DNA of 64,000 nt. It comes from CAWUJT01 sp963922715 (GTDB taxonomy: Bacteria > Pseudomonadota > Alphaproteobacteria > Rhodobacterales > Rhodobacteraceae). Position numbers and translations under genes: made by a program. The notes under the pieces were generated by a model that saw nothing but the letters and a program-made list of their open reading frames with translations, searched no databases and was not told the origin of the DNA. The stretch lies in assembly GCA_963922715.1 (NCBI GenBank), contig CAWUJT010000003.1, positions 1 through 64,000 of the forward strand, written 5' to 3'. Positions 31,043-41,078 of this stretch are shown piece after piece (within the stretch, counting starts at the first letter, position 1; the number at the start of each line of letters is the position of its first letter).

Positions 31043-32407
31043 ATGGTTCAAAACCCTCCTCTGCTGCGCCCAGACCTTGCCCCAAAGCCAGTGATTGATC
31101 CCCCACGTCCGGGTCAACCACGGATTGGCATGGTCTCTTTGGGCTGTCCAAAAGCTTTGGTGGACAGTGAACGCATTCTCACCCGTCTACGGGCCGAGGG
31201 CTATGCGATTTCAGCCGATTATCAAGGGGCAGAGGCCGTTATCGTCAACACCTGTGGCTTTTTGGACAGCGCGAAAGCCGAAAGCCTGGAGGCGATCGGA
31301 GAGGCCTTGCGCGAAAACGGCCGGGTGATTGTGACCGGGTGCATGGGGGCTGATCCGGCCTTGATCACTGGACAACATCCAACCGTTTTGGCGGTCACTG
31401 GGCCACATCAGTATGAACAGGTTCTAGATGCCGTGCATGCGGCGGTGCCGCCGCAGCCCGATCCGTTTATCGATCTTTTGCCGGGCCAAAGCGTGCAGCT
31501 GACGCCACGGCATTACAGCTATCTTAAGATTTCCGAGGGCTGCAATCATACGTGCAAGTTTTGTATTATCCCAGATATGAGGGGGCGGTTATCCTCACGT
31601 CCCCATCGCGCGGTTCTGGTAGAGGCAGAGCGGCTTGTGCGTGCAGGTGTGCGGGAGCTTTTGGTGATTTCCCAGGACACCTCGGCCTATGGCACCGATT
31701 GGAAAGAGCGGGACGAAAAGCATCCCATCATAAACCTAGCGCACGATTTGGGCGGGCTGGGGGTGTGGGTGCGCCTGCATTACGTCTATCCTTATCCGTT
31801 TGTGAACGATCTGATCCCGCTGATGGCGGAGCGGCGGATTTTACCTTATATTGACGTGCCGTTCCAACATGCCCATCCTGATGTCTTACGCCGGATGGCC
31901 CGCCCCGCGGCGAGCGAGAAAACCCTAGACAGAATTGCGCAGTGGCGTGATATTTGTCCAGATATTGCCATCCGTTCCACCTTTATCATCGGATACCCTG
32001 GGGAAACGGAGGACGAATTTGAAACACTGCTGGCGTGGCTCGATGCAGCACAACTTGATCGTGTGGGGGCGTTCCAATATGAGAATGTGGCCGGCGCGCG
32101 GGCCAATGCTTTGCCCAATCACGTGCCGGAAGAGATCAAGGCAGAGCGATTTCAGCGGTTTATGGAGAAAGCGCAAGCGATCTCTGCGGCGAAATTGCAG
32201 GCTAAAGTGGGCCGCTGCCTTGAGGTGATTGTCGATGACGTTGATGCAGAGGCCGCGACCTGTCGCACACAAGCCGATGCCCCTGAGATCGATGGCAACA
32301 TATTTATCGACACCGATCATCAAGACTTGAGCCCGGGCGATCTTTTGTCTGTCGAAGTGGACGAGGCCAGCGATTACGATTTATGGGGGCGACGTATTGT
32401 GCCGTAG
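31043..32407 (+). CDS. rimO: Ribosomal protein S12 methylthiotransferase
   Basis: Radical SAM enzyme that adds a methylthio group to the conserved aspartate of S12. The 454 residues have the UPF0004 domain with [13 protein letters not shown] and VNTCGF, the radical SAM motif CNHTCKFC, and a C-terminal TRAM domain. The ATG at 31043 matches relatives (their N-termini read close to MSQNPP.LRPDLAP); an in-frame TTG at 31007 with GAGGG upstream is an alternative. Divergent from the chemoreceptor gene. Confidence 0.94.
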   Translation: MVQNPPLLRPDLAPKPVIDPPRPGQPRIGMVSLGCPKALVDSERILTRLRAEGYAISADYQGAEAVIVNTCGFLDSAKAESLEAIGEALRENGRVIVTGCMGADPALITGQHPTVLAVTGPHQYEQVLDAVHAAVPPQPDPFIDLLPGQSVQLTPRHYSYLKISEGCNHTCKFCIIPDMRGRLSSRPHRAVLVEAERLVRAGVRELLVISQDTSAYGTDWKERDEKHPIINLAHDLGGLGVWVRLHYVYPYPFVNDLIPLMAERRILPYIDVPFQHAHPDVLRRMARPAASEKTLDRIAQWRDICPDIAIRSTFIIGYPGETEDEFETLLAWLDAAQLDRVGAFQYENVAGARANALPNHVPEEIKAERFQRFMEKAQAISAAKLQAKVGRCLEVIVDDVDAEAATCRTQADAPEIDGNIFIDTDHQDLSPGDLLSVEVDEASDYDLWGRRIVP

Positions 32408-32437
32408 CAAAAGAAGCGATTTTGATCTTTCTGCAGA

Positions 32438-34597
32438 TCAGGCCAAATGCGTGGCGAAGGCGGTTTCGTAAATGTCTGAGAGTTCCGCAAGCGGCGCAGA
32501 GACACCACCCATCCGCATATCTTGGCCGGTAAAGCGTCCCACTGTCGTCAATGTGACACCTGCTTGAACCGCTGCCACCATCAAAGCTTCGGCTTTGTCA
32601 AAGGAGCACGCAATCAAATAGCGCGCTTGATCTTCGCCAAAAAGCTGGGGCGTGTCGGCTGTATCAAGCTCCACCCCGACACCCGCCTGATGGGCCAGCT
32701 CAAAGGCGGCCAGCGCCAGCCCGCCGTCGGAAAGGTCTGTGCAGACATTGATCCAGGCGGTGTTGTCCCGAATAAAATCGCCGTTGCGCTTTTCAGCCGC
32801 CAAATCCACAGGTGGGGGTGGTCCATCAGCACGGTTGAACACCTCCGCCAGCAGGGCAGATTGGCCCAGATGGCCAGGGCTCTCCCCCAACAAAAGCGCC
32901 ACATGCCCTTCCCGCACCGTCCCAGTGATCGCAGCCTCAAGCGTTTCCAAAAGACCTACTGCGCCAATCGTTGGGGTAGGTAAAATCGCTTTGCCATCGG
33001 TTTCATTATAAAGCGATACATTGCCAGAGACGATGGGCATCTCCAGGGCCGTGCACGCCATAGCAATGCCTTGGATCGCACCCACAAATTGGCCCATGAT
33101 CTCAGGCTTTTCGGGATTGCCAAAATTCAGATTGTCGGTGGCGGCCAATGGCACCGCGCCCTTGGCGGTCAGATTGCGGTAGGCTTCGGCAACCGCTTGC
33201 TTACCGCCTTCAATCGGATCAGCTTGCACATAGCGCGGCGTGACATCGGCTGTGAACGCGAGCGCCTTGTCCGTGCCATGGACGCGCAAAAGCCCCGCCC
33301 CCGCGCCGGGGCCACACACAGTGTCGGCCATCACCATGGTGTCGTATTGTTCATACACCCAGGTGCGCGCGCAGTAATTGGGACTTGCCAAAAGCGCTTT
33401 GAGGCCATCGATAGGATCAATGCCGGGCACGTCCTCCATCTCTGGCGGTGGCAGGCTGGGCTGCCAAGCGCGATCATACTCTGGCGCCTCGGATGACAGT
33501 CTGGACAGCGGCAGGTCCGCTTTCACCTCACCGGCGTGCAATACCACAAAGCGGTCTTCAGGAATCGTCTTGCCGACAATGGCAAAATCGAGATCCCATT
33601 TGTCAAACACCGCTTTGGCCTCGGCTTCAAGCTCGGGCCGCAGCACCATGAGCATGCGTTCCTGCGACTCAGACAGCATCATCTCATAGGCTGTCATGCC
33701 TATCTCTCGAACCGGCACCGCATCCAGATCAAGCTCAATCCCCAAGCCGCCTTTATCGCCCATCTCAACCGCAGAACAGGTGAGGCCCGCAGCCCCCATA
33801 TCTTGAATGGCAATCACAGCACCAGTGTCCATCAACTCTAGGCACGCCTCCATCAAGCGCTTTTCGGTAAATGGATCGCCCACTTGCACCGTTGGGCGCT
33901 TGTCTTCGATGCTCTCATCAAACTCGGCCGAGGCCATTGTCGCCCCACCGACACCGTCGCGGCCTGTTTTTGCACCAAGATAAACGACAGGCATCCCAAC
34001 ACCGCTGGCTGCTGCATAAAAAATCTTATCCGCCTGAACCAGCCCTGCGGCAAAGGCATTGACCAAGCAATTACCGTTATAGGCGGCATGGAACCGAACT
34101 TCGCCACCCAGTGTCGGCACACCGAATGCGTTGCCATAACCGCCAATCCCTGCCACAACGCCATGCACCAGACCACGCGTTTTCGGGTGGCCGAGCTCTC
34201 CAAAGCTGAGTGCATTCATCGCCGCAATGGGACGTGCGCCCATGGTAAAGACATCGCGTAAGATACCCCCCACGCCTGTCGCCGCCCCCTGATAGGGCTC
34301 TATGTACGAGGGGTGATTGTGGCTTTCCATTTTGAAGACAACAGCCAACCCATCGCCGATGTCCACGACACCGGCGTTCTCTCCAGGGCCGCAGATCACT
34401 TGCGGGCCAGCGGTGGGCAGGGTTCGCAGCCATTTCTTAGAAGATTTGTAAGAGCAATGCTCATTCCACATCGCCGAGAAAATACCCAGCTCTGTGAATG
34501 TCGGCGCTCGGTTTAAGATCCGTAGAATATCGGCATATTCCTCTGTATTAAGACCATGTGCCGCGATAAGGTCGGGATTTATCTCTGGATCTGACAT
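32438..34597 (-). CDS. purL: Phosphoribosylformylglycinamidine synthase subunit II
   Basis: Fourth step of purine synthesis; works with PurQ and PurS. The 719 residues correspond to the small PurL. Visible are the N-terminal [19 protein letters not shown] with metal and ATP ligands, [22 protein letters not shown], and the second half with [13 protein letters not shown] stands 6 nt before the ATG at 34597. It converges with rimO. purQ and purS are not in the window. Confidence 0.96.
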   Translation of the reverse strand: MSDPEINPDLIAAHGLNTEEYADILRILNRAPTFTELGIFSAMWNEHCSYKSSKKWLRTLPTAGPQVICGPGENAGVVDIGDGLAVVFKMESHNHPSYIEPYQGAATGVGGILRDVFTMGARPIAAMNALSFGELGHPKTRGLVHGVVAGIGGYGNAFGVPTLGGEVRFHAAYNGNCLVNAFAAGLVQADKIFYAAASGVGMPVVYLGAKTGRDGVGGATMASAEFDESIEDKRPTVQVGDPFTEKRLMEACLELMDTGAVIAIQDMGAAGLTCSAVEMGDKGGLGIELDLDAVPVREIGMTAYEMMLSESQERMLMVLRPELEAEAKAVFDKWDLDFAIVGKTIPEDRFVVLHAGEVKADLPLSRLSSEAPEYDRAWQPSLPPPEMEDVPGIDPIDGLKALLASPNYCARTWVYEQYDTMVMADTVCGPGAGAGLLRVHGTDKALAFTADVTPRYVQADPIEGGKQAVAEAYRNLTAKGAVPLAATDNLNFGNPEKPEIMGQFVGAIQGIAMACTALEMPIVSGNVSLYNETDGKAILPTPTIGAVGLLETLEAAITGTVREGHVALLLGESPGHLGQSALLAEVFNRADGPPPPVDLAAEKRNGDFIRDNTAWINVCTDLSDGGLALAAFELAHQAGVGVELDTADTPQLFGEDQARYLIACSFDKAEALMVAAVQAGVTLTTVGRFTGQDMRMGGVSAPLAELSDIYETAFATHLA

Positions 34598-34715
34598 CAA
34601 TACTCCTAAACGTCTCAAAGCATTTAGCAGGCTGAAGTTGAAAGGGAAAGCGGCCAAAACTTATACATTCTTAGCTCTATTTGCAAAGGGCTGATCTTTG
34701 TGATGCACTGATGAT

Positions 34716-35168
34716 ATGACTATGATGTATCCCGATGCTCTTTTGCGCAGTGTTTTCACAAAGGCCCGAACATTTGTCTGTGTCGGCGCCTCGGCCAAAC
34801 CAGAGCGCCCCAGCCATGAGGTATCGTGCTATCTCAAGGCCAAAGGCTACCGCGTTATCCCCGTAAACCCGGGCCTTGAGGGGCAGGTTCTGTTCGACGA
34901 ACGGGTTTTGGCAAGCGTTACACAAATCCATGATCCCGTGGATGTGATCGACATATTTCGGCGCTCAGAAACTGTTCCAGATATTGTCAAGGACACCATT
35001 GAACATTTACCAACGGTGCAGGTGATATGGATGCAGCTCGGCGTGCAAAATGCCCAAGCGCGACAATTTGCAGAAAACCATGGGCTGACAGTGATCGAAA
35101 ATCGTTGCCCTAAGATTGACTATCAAAGACTTTTTGGAAACCAAAATGTTACAGACATCCGTCCATAA
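34716..35168 (+). CDS. CoA-binding-domain protein (YccU-like)
   Basis: A 150-residue, single-domain Rossmann protein of the CoA-binding family also seen in succinyl-CoA synthetase alpha. FVCVGASAKPERPSHEV and YRVIPVNPGLEG mark the nucleotide fold, with VIWMQLGVQN and the cysteine in ENRCPKIDY near the end. Function of this family is not established. Divergent from purL. The start is the first of several close ATGs without a strong ribosome site. Confidence 0.88.
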   Translation: MTMMYPDALLRSVFTKARTFVCVGASAKPERPSHEVSCYLKAKGYRVIPVNPGLEGQVLFDERVLASVTQIHDPVDVIDIFRRSETVPDIVKDTIEHLPTVQVIWMQLGVQNAQARQFAENHGLTVIENRCPKIDYQRLFGNQNVTDIRP

Positions 35169-35220
35169 AACAGAATTGGCAGCTTTATATCCAATGAATA
35201 CCTAAAATTACCTTCAAAAC

Positions 35221-35390
35221 GCCTTATTCGCGGCAGTTTGCGCCGTAATATTGCCTTATTCTTCTTGTATCTCTTTATTCATAGATAAATCAAACAGGTC
35301 GTTTTCTCTCCCCCCTTCTTATCGACCTATTCGTTAAAGACATTTTAGAAAAAGAAACGGATCGTTTTTGGACGATCCGTTTTTATTTTT
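35221..35390 (+). ncRNA. Candidate small RNA ending at an orphan terminator
   Basis: The 316-nt gap between the CoA-binding gene and bdhA has no convincing ORF, but contains a GC-rich mini-hairpin (CGGC at 35231, GCCG at 35242), a C-rich single-stranded-looking run CTCTCCCCCC near 35310, and a strong terminator at 35355-35390. This architecture (hairpin, C-rich stretch, terminator) suits a trans-acting sRNA. The terminator lies almost 190 nt past the preceding gene, so a long 3' UTR is the alternative. No promoter I trust. Confidence 0.25.
35355..35390 (+). terminator. Strong intrinsic terminator
   Basis: An 11-bp stem AAACGGATCGT / ACGATCCGTTT with a 6-nt loop is followed by TTATTTTT. The other strand also has a T-rich flank, so it may work both ways. 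Confidence 0.8.
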
Positions 35391-35484
35391 CGCCTATGAA
35401 GAATTTAAATTTAACTGAAAGTGGATTGCATTTTGCCAATGTAGAATATTTCATAGAACCAGAAAACCTGCATTAGGAGGGGGC

Positions 35485-36258
35485 ATGAAACTTTCAGGGA
35501 AAACAGCGATTGTCACAGGGTCGAATTCCGGCATAGGATTGGGTGTTGCGTGGGAATTGGCCCGTGCCGGTGCGAATGTCGTGCTGAATTCTTTTACAGA
35601 CCGGGATGAGGATCATGCCATTGCGGACGAAATCTCTGCTCAGACACAAACAAAAGCGCGTTATATCCAAGCAGATATGTCCAAAAGTGAAGACTGCCGC
35701 CACTTGATCGAGCAAAACGGGGCCTGTGATATTCTTGTCAACAACGCGGGCATTCAACACGTGGCCCCTCTTCAGGATTTCCCAACGGCAAAGTGGGATG
35801 CGATTTTGGCCATCAACCTGAGCTCCGCCTTCCACACCACTGCCGCGGCATTGCCACTGATGCGGGCAGCAGGATGGGGACGTGTGATCAACGTGGCCTC
35901 GGCCCATGGCCTGACGGCGTCACCTTACAAATCGGCCTATGTTGCCGCCAAGCACGGTGTTGTGGGCCTGACAAAAACCGTTGCACTTGAAACAGCAGAA
36001 GAGCCTATCACCGCCAACGCCATCTGCCCAGGTTATGTCTTAACACCGCTGGTAGAGGCACAAATCCCCGACACGATGAAAGAATACAATCTGAGCCGTG
36101 AGGAGGTTGTGCGCAACGTGCTATTGGAACGTCAGCCCTCCAAAGCATTCGCCACGGTCGAACAAATTGGTCAAACGGCTGTTTTTCTGGCAAGCGATTC
36201 CGCTGCACAGATCACCGGAACAACGCTCAGTGTCGATGGTGGATGGACGGCATTGTGA
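35485..36258 (+). CDS. bdhA: 3-hydroxybutyrate dehydrogenase
   Basis: NAD-dependent short-chain dehydrogenase that oxidises 3-hydroxybutyrate to acetoacetate in polyhydroxybutyrate turnover. The 257 residues have the cofactor motif TGSNSGIG, NNAGIQH, and the catalytic pair Tyr152/Lys156 in YVAAKHG. AGGAGGGGGC directly before the ATG is a very strong ribosome site. The 3' end overlaps the patatin gene. The terminator 95 nt upstream isolates it from the gene before. Confidence 0.93.
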   Translation: MKLSGKTAIVTGSNSGIGLGVAWELARAGANVVLNSFTDRDEDHAIADEISAQTQTKARYIQADMSKSEDCRHLIEQNGACDILVNNAGIQHVAPLQDFPTAKWDAILAINLSSAFHTTAAALPLMRAAGWGRVINVASAHGLTASPYKSAYVAAKHGVVGLTKTVALETAEEPITANAICPGYVLTPLVEAQIPDTMKEYNLSREEVVRNVLLERQPSKAFATVEQIGQTAVFLASDSAAQITGTTLSVDGGWTAL

Positions 36259-37271
36259 CGCCCCCCAAACGCCTGAACCTTGCTTTACAAGGCGGCGGCG
36301 CCCATGGCGCCTACACCTGGGGCGTGCTTGAATGCCTGCTTGACACCCCTGAAATCGAGATTGCCGCGATCTCAGGCACATCAGCAGGGGCACTCAATGG
36401 GGCGGCGGTAAAATCAGGATTATCCTGCGGATCGCGGGAGGCTGCCAAAGAGGCCTTAGAGGAGCTTTGGGGGCAAATTGGGGCTGTGACGTCAGAGGCC
36501 TGGATGCCCTGGTTGCATGCGATCTCACCACTATCGATCAGCTATGCTATTGAAACTTCTTTTCCTTTTATGGCAGCCGATGCCGCGTCCAGAATGGTTT
36601 CGCCGTATGATTTGGGACCCTTCTACAACAACCCGCTGGCACCGATTGTCGCAAAATTCGACTATAACCATGTGTGTGAAACCGGCGGCCCAAAATTTGT
36701 GATCTGCGCCACAAACGTCCGCACGGGTAAAATCAAGATTTTCTCAGAGACGTCCATCACCCCAGAGGCCATCATGGCGTCCGCCTGTTTGCCAACACTC
36801 TTTCAAGCCGTGGAAATCGACGGAGAGGCTTATTGGGATGGCGGATACACGGGAAACCCGGCCCTGTTTCCACTGTTTGATCCGACACTACCGCGCGATA
36901 TCGTTGTGGTGAATATCAATCCTTTAGAACGTATGGAGCTGCCGCGCAGCGCACGTGACATTCAAAATCGCATCAATGAGATCAGTTTTAACTCCTCCCT
37001 CCTGCGGGAGTTGCGCGCCATCACTTTCGTGCAACGCCTGCTGCATGATGGAAATATCGCGGAAGGTATGATGAAAGATGTTTTGATCCATATGATTGCT
37101 GATGACATGTTGATGCAGCAGCTTTCTGTTGCCACCAAGCTTGTGCCGACGCCTGCCATGCTTGCGCAGTTACGCAAAGCGGGTCAGCAAGCCGCTGAAG
37201 GCTTCCTCGATTTGCATTTCGATAAAATCGGCCATGAGAGCAGCGTGGATCTGGCCGCAATGTTCAATTAG
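36243..37271 (+). CDS. Patatin-like phospholipase / lipid hydrolase
   Basis: Serine acyl hydrolase with the patatin Ser-Asp dyad. The 342 residues contain the oxyanion motif LQGGGAHGAY, the nucleophile elbow GTSAG (Ser47) and the catalytic aspartate in DGGYTGNP. It overlaps bdhA by 16 nt from the ATG chosen, or 4 nt if the GTG at 36255 is used (GTGA). Coupling to bdhA suggests a role in storage-polymer or membrane lipid turnover; this is inference from context. Confidence 0.9.
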   Translation: MDGIVTPPKRLNLALQGGGAHGAYTWGVLECLLDTPEIEIAAISGTSAGALNGAAVKSGLSCGSREAAKEALEELWGQIGAVTSEAWMPWLHAISPLSISYAIETSFPFMAADAASRMVSPYDLGPFYNNPLAPIVAKFDYNHVCETGGPKFVICATNVRTGKIKIFSETSITPEAIMASACLPTLFQAVEIDGEAYWDGGYTGNPALFPLFDPTLPRDIVVVNINPLERMELPRSARDIQNRINEISFNSSLLRELRAITFVQRLLHDGNIAEGMMKDVLIHMIADDMLMQQLSVATKLVPTPAMLAQLRKAGQQAAEGFLDLHFDKIGHESSVDLAAMFN

Positions 37272-37280
37272 GTGCTATAA

Positions 37281-37358
37281 ATGAAATTGATTTGCGCACT
37301 TGCAACGCTGGCTTTGGGCTTGTCGCAAACACTGGCACCACTGGGGTACGAGGTATGA
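37281..37358 (+). CDS. Micro-ORF with signal-peptide-like sequence
   Basis: A 25-codon frame between patatin and the FrnE-like gene: MKLICALATLALGLSQ followed by a short tail. It has a basic start and a hydrophobic core like a signal or membrane anchor. AGG stands 8 nt before its ATG, and its stop overlaps the next start (ATGA), so it could be a leader that couples translation. It may also be a decayed signal peptide of a lost gene. Confidence 0.4.
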   Translation: MKLICALATLALGLSQTLAPLGYEV

Positions 37359-37990
37359 TAAAACTCGATATATTTTCTGATCCGATCTGCCCGTGGTGCT
37401 ATATCGGGAAAACGCGTCTGTTTCAGGCGCTTGAAGCACATCCCTCACATCCGTTTGAGATTGAATGGCATCCCTTTCAACTCAACCTTGGGATGCCCAA
37501 AGGCGGGATGGACCGTGTGGCCTATCTAGAGGCGAAATTCGGCGGACAGCGCGGCGCAGCAGAGGCCTACCGCCCCATCGTGGAAACCGCAGAAGCGATG
37601 GGGTTAAAGATGAACCTTGCCGATATCCCGCGTACGCCAAACACGTTAGATGCGCACCGGGTGATCCACTGGGCAGGTCAAGAAGGCCGCCAAACGCTGT
37701 TCGTTCAAGCGCTGTTTGAAGCATATTTCGTCAAAACGGAGGATATTGGAGACCACTCCGTCTTGGCGACGGTTGCCGGTCGTGCCGGGCTCAACAGTCA
37801 GGCGATTGCCCGGCTTTTGGACAGCGATGCAGATGTCCAAGACATTCGCGCCCGCGACAAAGAAGCCCGCGACCGTGGCATCACAGCAGTTCCGACATTT
37901 ATCGTTGGCAACCGCCATGTCGTACCTGGTGCACAACCTACGGAGCTTTGGATGCAAGTGATCGAAGAACTGGCTGAGAATGCTCGCTAA
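37355..37990 (+). CDS. DsbA-family oxidoreductase, FrnE type
   Basis: Thioredoxin-fold protein of the FrnE/2-hydroxychromene-2-carboxylate isomerase-like group. The 211 residues start with IKLDIFSDPICPWCYIG, with the CPWC active-site pair at Cys12/Cys15, and have the cis-proline region AVPTFIVG. There is no signal peptide, so it acts in the cytoplasm. CGAGGT is directly before the ATG, which overlaps the stop of the upstream micro-ORF. Substrate unknown. Confidence 0.9.
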   Translation: MIKLDIFSDPICPWCYIGKTRLFQALEAHPSHPFEIEWHPFQLNLGMPKGGMDRVAYLEAKFGGQRGAAEAYRPIVETAEAMGLKMNLADIPRTPNTLDAHRVIHWAGQEGRQTLFVQALFEAYFVKTEDIGDHSVLATVAGRAGLNSQAIARLLDSDADVQDIRARDKEARDRGITAVPTFIVGNRHVVPGAQPTELWMQVIEELAENAR

Positions 37991-38083
37991 CCCAGTACCC
38001 CAGGCTTAGAAAATAGCGATATCCCGCATCATTCACTCTTAGTGTGTTCAAGATCGTGGACAGGCTGACCTATGATACTATCC

Positions 38084-39916
38084 TCACTGTGCCTCAAATC
38101 GATAGAGTGCAAGAGGCGCTTTAACCTCTTCAATAAGGGTAAAACCTTCAACCTCTTTTCGTGCCACCAAATCGCTCAGAAAAGCACCTTCTGGTCCCTT
38201 TCGATTTTCACACACCACAAGATAATCTGATTGTGTCCGCACCAAAGCCTCTTCCATTGTTTGACGTTGCCCATCGGCGAAAGGGAGAATGTAGTCCCGA
38301 AAGGCTTGCGGGTTACGATGATAGGGTCCTGCCATAATAAAATGATCCGTGAGAAGTAAGAGTTTTATAGCTACATCCCCACCCGCCATAATGCGCGCCT
38401 GAGGCAAAGAACGAATGACCGTATAATCTTCAAATGCGTTACAGGAAGATAAATTTTCGTCTACGTAAGCTTCGTTTTGCACAACATTCATCCAAGAATC
38501 TTTTAGGAATGAAAAAATACTCTGACTACCAATCAAAAATAGCATGGTAAAAGCCGTTATGCGCTGAGCATTACGGGCGATGCGTTTATCTGTTGTGATT
38601 TTCGCGGGCGCGTAGAGCGCACTCACAACACCCCCCATGAGCAATGGCATAGCCGCCATGCCTATGACATTCAAGCGCAGTTGAATGACACTCCCAACAG
38701 TGCCAAGACATGCAAAAATGAGGAGAATTACAAAAGAATATTTTGAAAAATCGTTACTTGTTTTTCGAGTTGACCAAATGATCAGAAAGGCAATCGAAAG
38801 CACAATAGTTATAGCAGACGGAATAACAAAACCAAACGATGAAACTTTGCCGTCGAGTAATCCTAAAAATACCGATCTTGTCTCTACAATATTATGGTTG
38901 ATGATTTCAACGACGTCGGCAGGAACATTACTATAAGGGCCAGCGGGGCAATAATTCAACATAACGCCAAAACCGATCATCGCTAAGATACCACAGCCCA
39001 GAACAACGGTTATGCGCTGTCCAGTTCTTGTGAACATCGCATACCCCCAAACTGTTATTATGGATATGACTGCAGCAACCGTTGTTATGGCCAAATAAGG
39101 CGGCGATAAAACATCACAGGTTACGACATCCCAGCGAGAAATAGGCGTTTGCAGCGCAAACAGAGGCGGAGCAACAGTTCCAAGCGCAATTGAAAAAGCC
39201 AAAAGCTTGCGTGGAGCGTTTATTTTTTGTCGCAATACGTCGCAGTATAAAATAATACCGACCAGAGCAATCGTGATCAAAAGTTCTAATCCGATGGCCA
39301 GCGACAAAGCCGCACAGACACCTGCCAATACCCCTTTGCGTATTTCAGAGCCAGGAAGGATCAGTGTCACAATCATAACAAGACAAAGAAAAATCTGAAG
39401 ATTATGATGATCGAGTTGTCCGGGGTTAAAATAGCTTTTGCCAATGGCATAAGACTCTATACTAACGAAGATCGATACACCGGCAGCAATTGGTCCAAAT
39501 AAACGCCAAGCCGCATAAGCCGAAACTATACAAAACCCCACCAAAAACAGAGTTGGCCATATAATAATCGCCAAAAATTCCGCTGTGTTGATGCCGAAAA
39601 TGGGCTGAAAAGCCCAGATAAACGTTGCAATACCGACGTCAACATACCGTGACCAATGTAGGTCGAGCCCATAAGGTGGGGCAAAACGTTCAATGTGCAT
39701 ATCGTACCATCCCTGCCCCGCCAACCACTGGCGTATCGACACGAAGCGCAAAACGCTGTCGTTATCGAGAAGAACCATAAGCTCTTCGGGTGATCCAAAA
39801 GCTGTGGGAATTAAGAAACGTATGACCATTTTATTAAGGAGATAGAAAACAGCACCCCAGAATATGATCATTGGCATGTTAAGATGTCGGTCTATAATTT
39901 TATGAAAAACACCCAT
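38084..39916 (-). CDS. Polytopic membrane protein, probable GT-C-type glycosyltransferase
   Basis: A 610-residue inner-membrane protein with about 12 hydrophobic segments and a soluble C-terminal part (about 470-610). Early loop motifs DNDSVLRFVSIRQWLAG, DLHWSRYVD and, later, GQLDHHN are acidic/aromatic loop patterns like those of GT-C enzymes that use polyprenyl-linked sugars. It diverges from a dolichol-phosphate-mannose synthase-like enzyme and GtrA, which supports a role as the acceptor-modifying transferase. Base composition is AT-richer than flanking genes. Donor and acceptor unknown. Confidence 0.65.
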   Translation of the reverse strand: MGVFHKIIDRHLNMPMIIFWGAVFYLLNKMVIRFLIPTAFGSPEELMVLLDNDSVLRFVSIRQWLAGQGWYDMHIERFAPPYGLDLHWSRYVDVGIATFIWAFQPIFGINTAEFLAIIIWPTLFLVGFCIVSAYAAWRLFGPIAAGVSIFVSIESYAIGKSYFNPGQLDHHNLQIFLCLVMIVTLILPGSEIRKGVLAGVCAALSLAIGLELLITIALVGIILYCDVLRQKINAPRKLLAFSIALGTVAPPLFALQTPISRWDVVTCDVLSPPYLAITTVAAVISIITVWGYAMFTRTGQRITVVLGCGILAMIGFGVMLNYCPAGPYSNVPADVVEIINHNIVETRSVFLGLLDGKVSSFGFVIPSAITIVLSIAFLIIWSTRKTSNDFSKYSFVILLIFACLGTVGSVIQLRLNVIGMAAMPLLMGGVVSALYAPAKITTDKRIARNAQRITAFTMLFLIGSQSIFSFLKDSWMNVVQNEAYVDENLSSCNAFEDYTVIRSLPQARIMAGGDVAIKLLLLTDHFIMAGPYHRNPQAFRDYILPFADGQRQTMEEALVRTQSDYLVVCENRKGPEGAFLSDLVARKEVEGFTLIEEVKAPLALYRFEAQ

Positions 39917-40022
39917 TTTATTCTGCTCATTTTATGAAGTTATCTTATTTGATCATATTTTGACCACATTTTGGCCAGATTTGAAAGTCTTTATGAAGAC
40001 AAAAAAATTGCGGAATAAATTC

Positions 40023-41078
40023 ATGTCTGTTGTTTTCTCAAACCCTCTTGATTTAAATAAGACTATAGAACGCGTTGTCTTAGAGCCTTCGCTTCGCGTT
40101 GCGGTTTTGATCCCCTGCTACAATGAAGCAGCTGCCATAAAAACAGTTGTCACCGATTTTAAGTCTGCTCTGCCTGAGGCTGTCATTTACGTTTATGATA
40201 ACAATTCCAAGGATGGGACAGCTGAAGTTGCATGTGAGGCCGGCGCAATTGTTCGTCATGAACCGCGCCAGGGCAAAGGACATGTTGTCCGCCGTATGTT
40301 TGCTGATATCGAAGCAGATATCTATGTGATGGTTGATGGCGACGACACCTATGGCGCGTCTGCTGCCCCACAGATGATTGAAAAACTTACGCGTGAAGGG
40401 CTTGATATCGTTAATGGAGTTCGCGCAGCGCAAAACGAAACCGCCTATCGCCCTGGTCATAAGTTTGGCAACAAAATGCTTTCCGGCATGGTCCAAACGA
40501 TCTTTGGGCGCGGTGCTCAAGATATGCTATCTGGGTATCGTGTGTTTTCAAGACGGTTTGTAAAATCTTACCCTATGATGGCCCGCGGATTCGAGATCGA
40601 AACTGAATTGACTGTCCATTCGCTTGAGCTTCAAATGCCCATGGGAGAAGTTCATGTCCCCTTTAAGGACCGCCCCGAAGGCTCTGAAAGCAAATTGAAC
40701 TCAATTCGCGACGGTTTACGCATACTACGCATGATTACACGACTGTTGCAACAAGAACGTCCTTTGCAGGTGTTCGGCGGGATTGCTATGGTCTTCACTC
40801 TCTTATCTTTGGTGATCGGGGGCCCTGTTGTCAGCACTTATTTCGAGACAGGCTTGGTCGAACGCTTGCCCAGCGCTGTATTGGCGGCAAGTTTGATGCT
40901 TCTGGCCGCATTGTCCTTTTCTGTAGGGCTAATTTTAGATACCGTCACCCGTGGGCGCCAAGAAGTCAAACGGATCACATATCTTTCACAACCCGGCATT
41001 CTAGGAACTCTCTCCCTCCGCCATGGCGACAAAGCCCCCCTCGACCACATCAGCGTTGTTAAGCCCCGCCTCATATGA
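40023..41078 (+). CDS. GT2 glycosyltransferase, polyprenyl-phosphate sugar synthase type
   Basis: Likely loads a sugar from a nucleotide donor onto polyprenyl phosphate at the inner face of the membrane. The 351 residues have a GT-A domain (VAVLIPCYNEA, YDNNSKDGT, DGDDTYG, SGYRVFSRRF) and two C-terminal membrane helices (about 245-270 and 280-305), the layout of GtrB/DPM1-like enzymes. The ATG at 40023 is preceded by CGGA; in-frame ATG/TTG codons upstream are alternatives. Its stop overlaps the gtrA-like start (ATGA). Confidence 0.87.
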   Translation: MSVVFSNPLDLNKTIERVVLEPSLRVAVLIPCYNEAAAIKTVVTDFKSALPEAVIYVYDNNSKDGTAEVACEAGAIVRHEPRQGKGHVVRRMFADIEADIYVMVDGDDTYGASAAPQMIEKLTREGLDIVNGVRAAQNETAYRPGHKFGNKMLSGMVQTIFGRGAQDMLSGYRVFSRRFVKSYPMMARGFEIETELTVHSLELQMPMGEVHVPFKDRPEGSESKLNSIRDGLRILRMITRLLQQERPLQVFGGIAMVFTLLSLVIGGPVVSTYFETGLVERLPSAVLAASLMLLAALSFSVGLILDTVTRGRQEVKRITYLSQPGILGTLSLRHGDKAPLDHISVVKPRLI

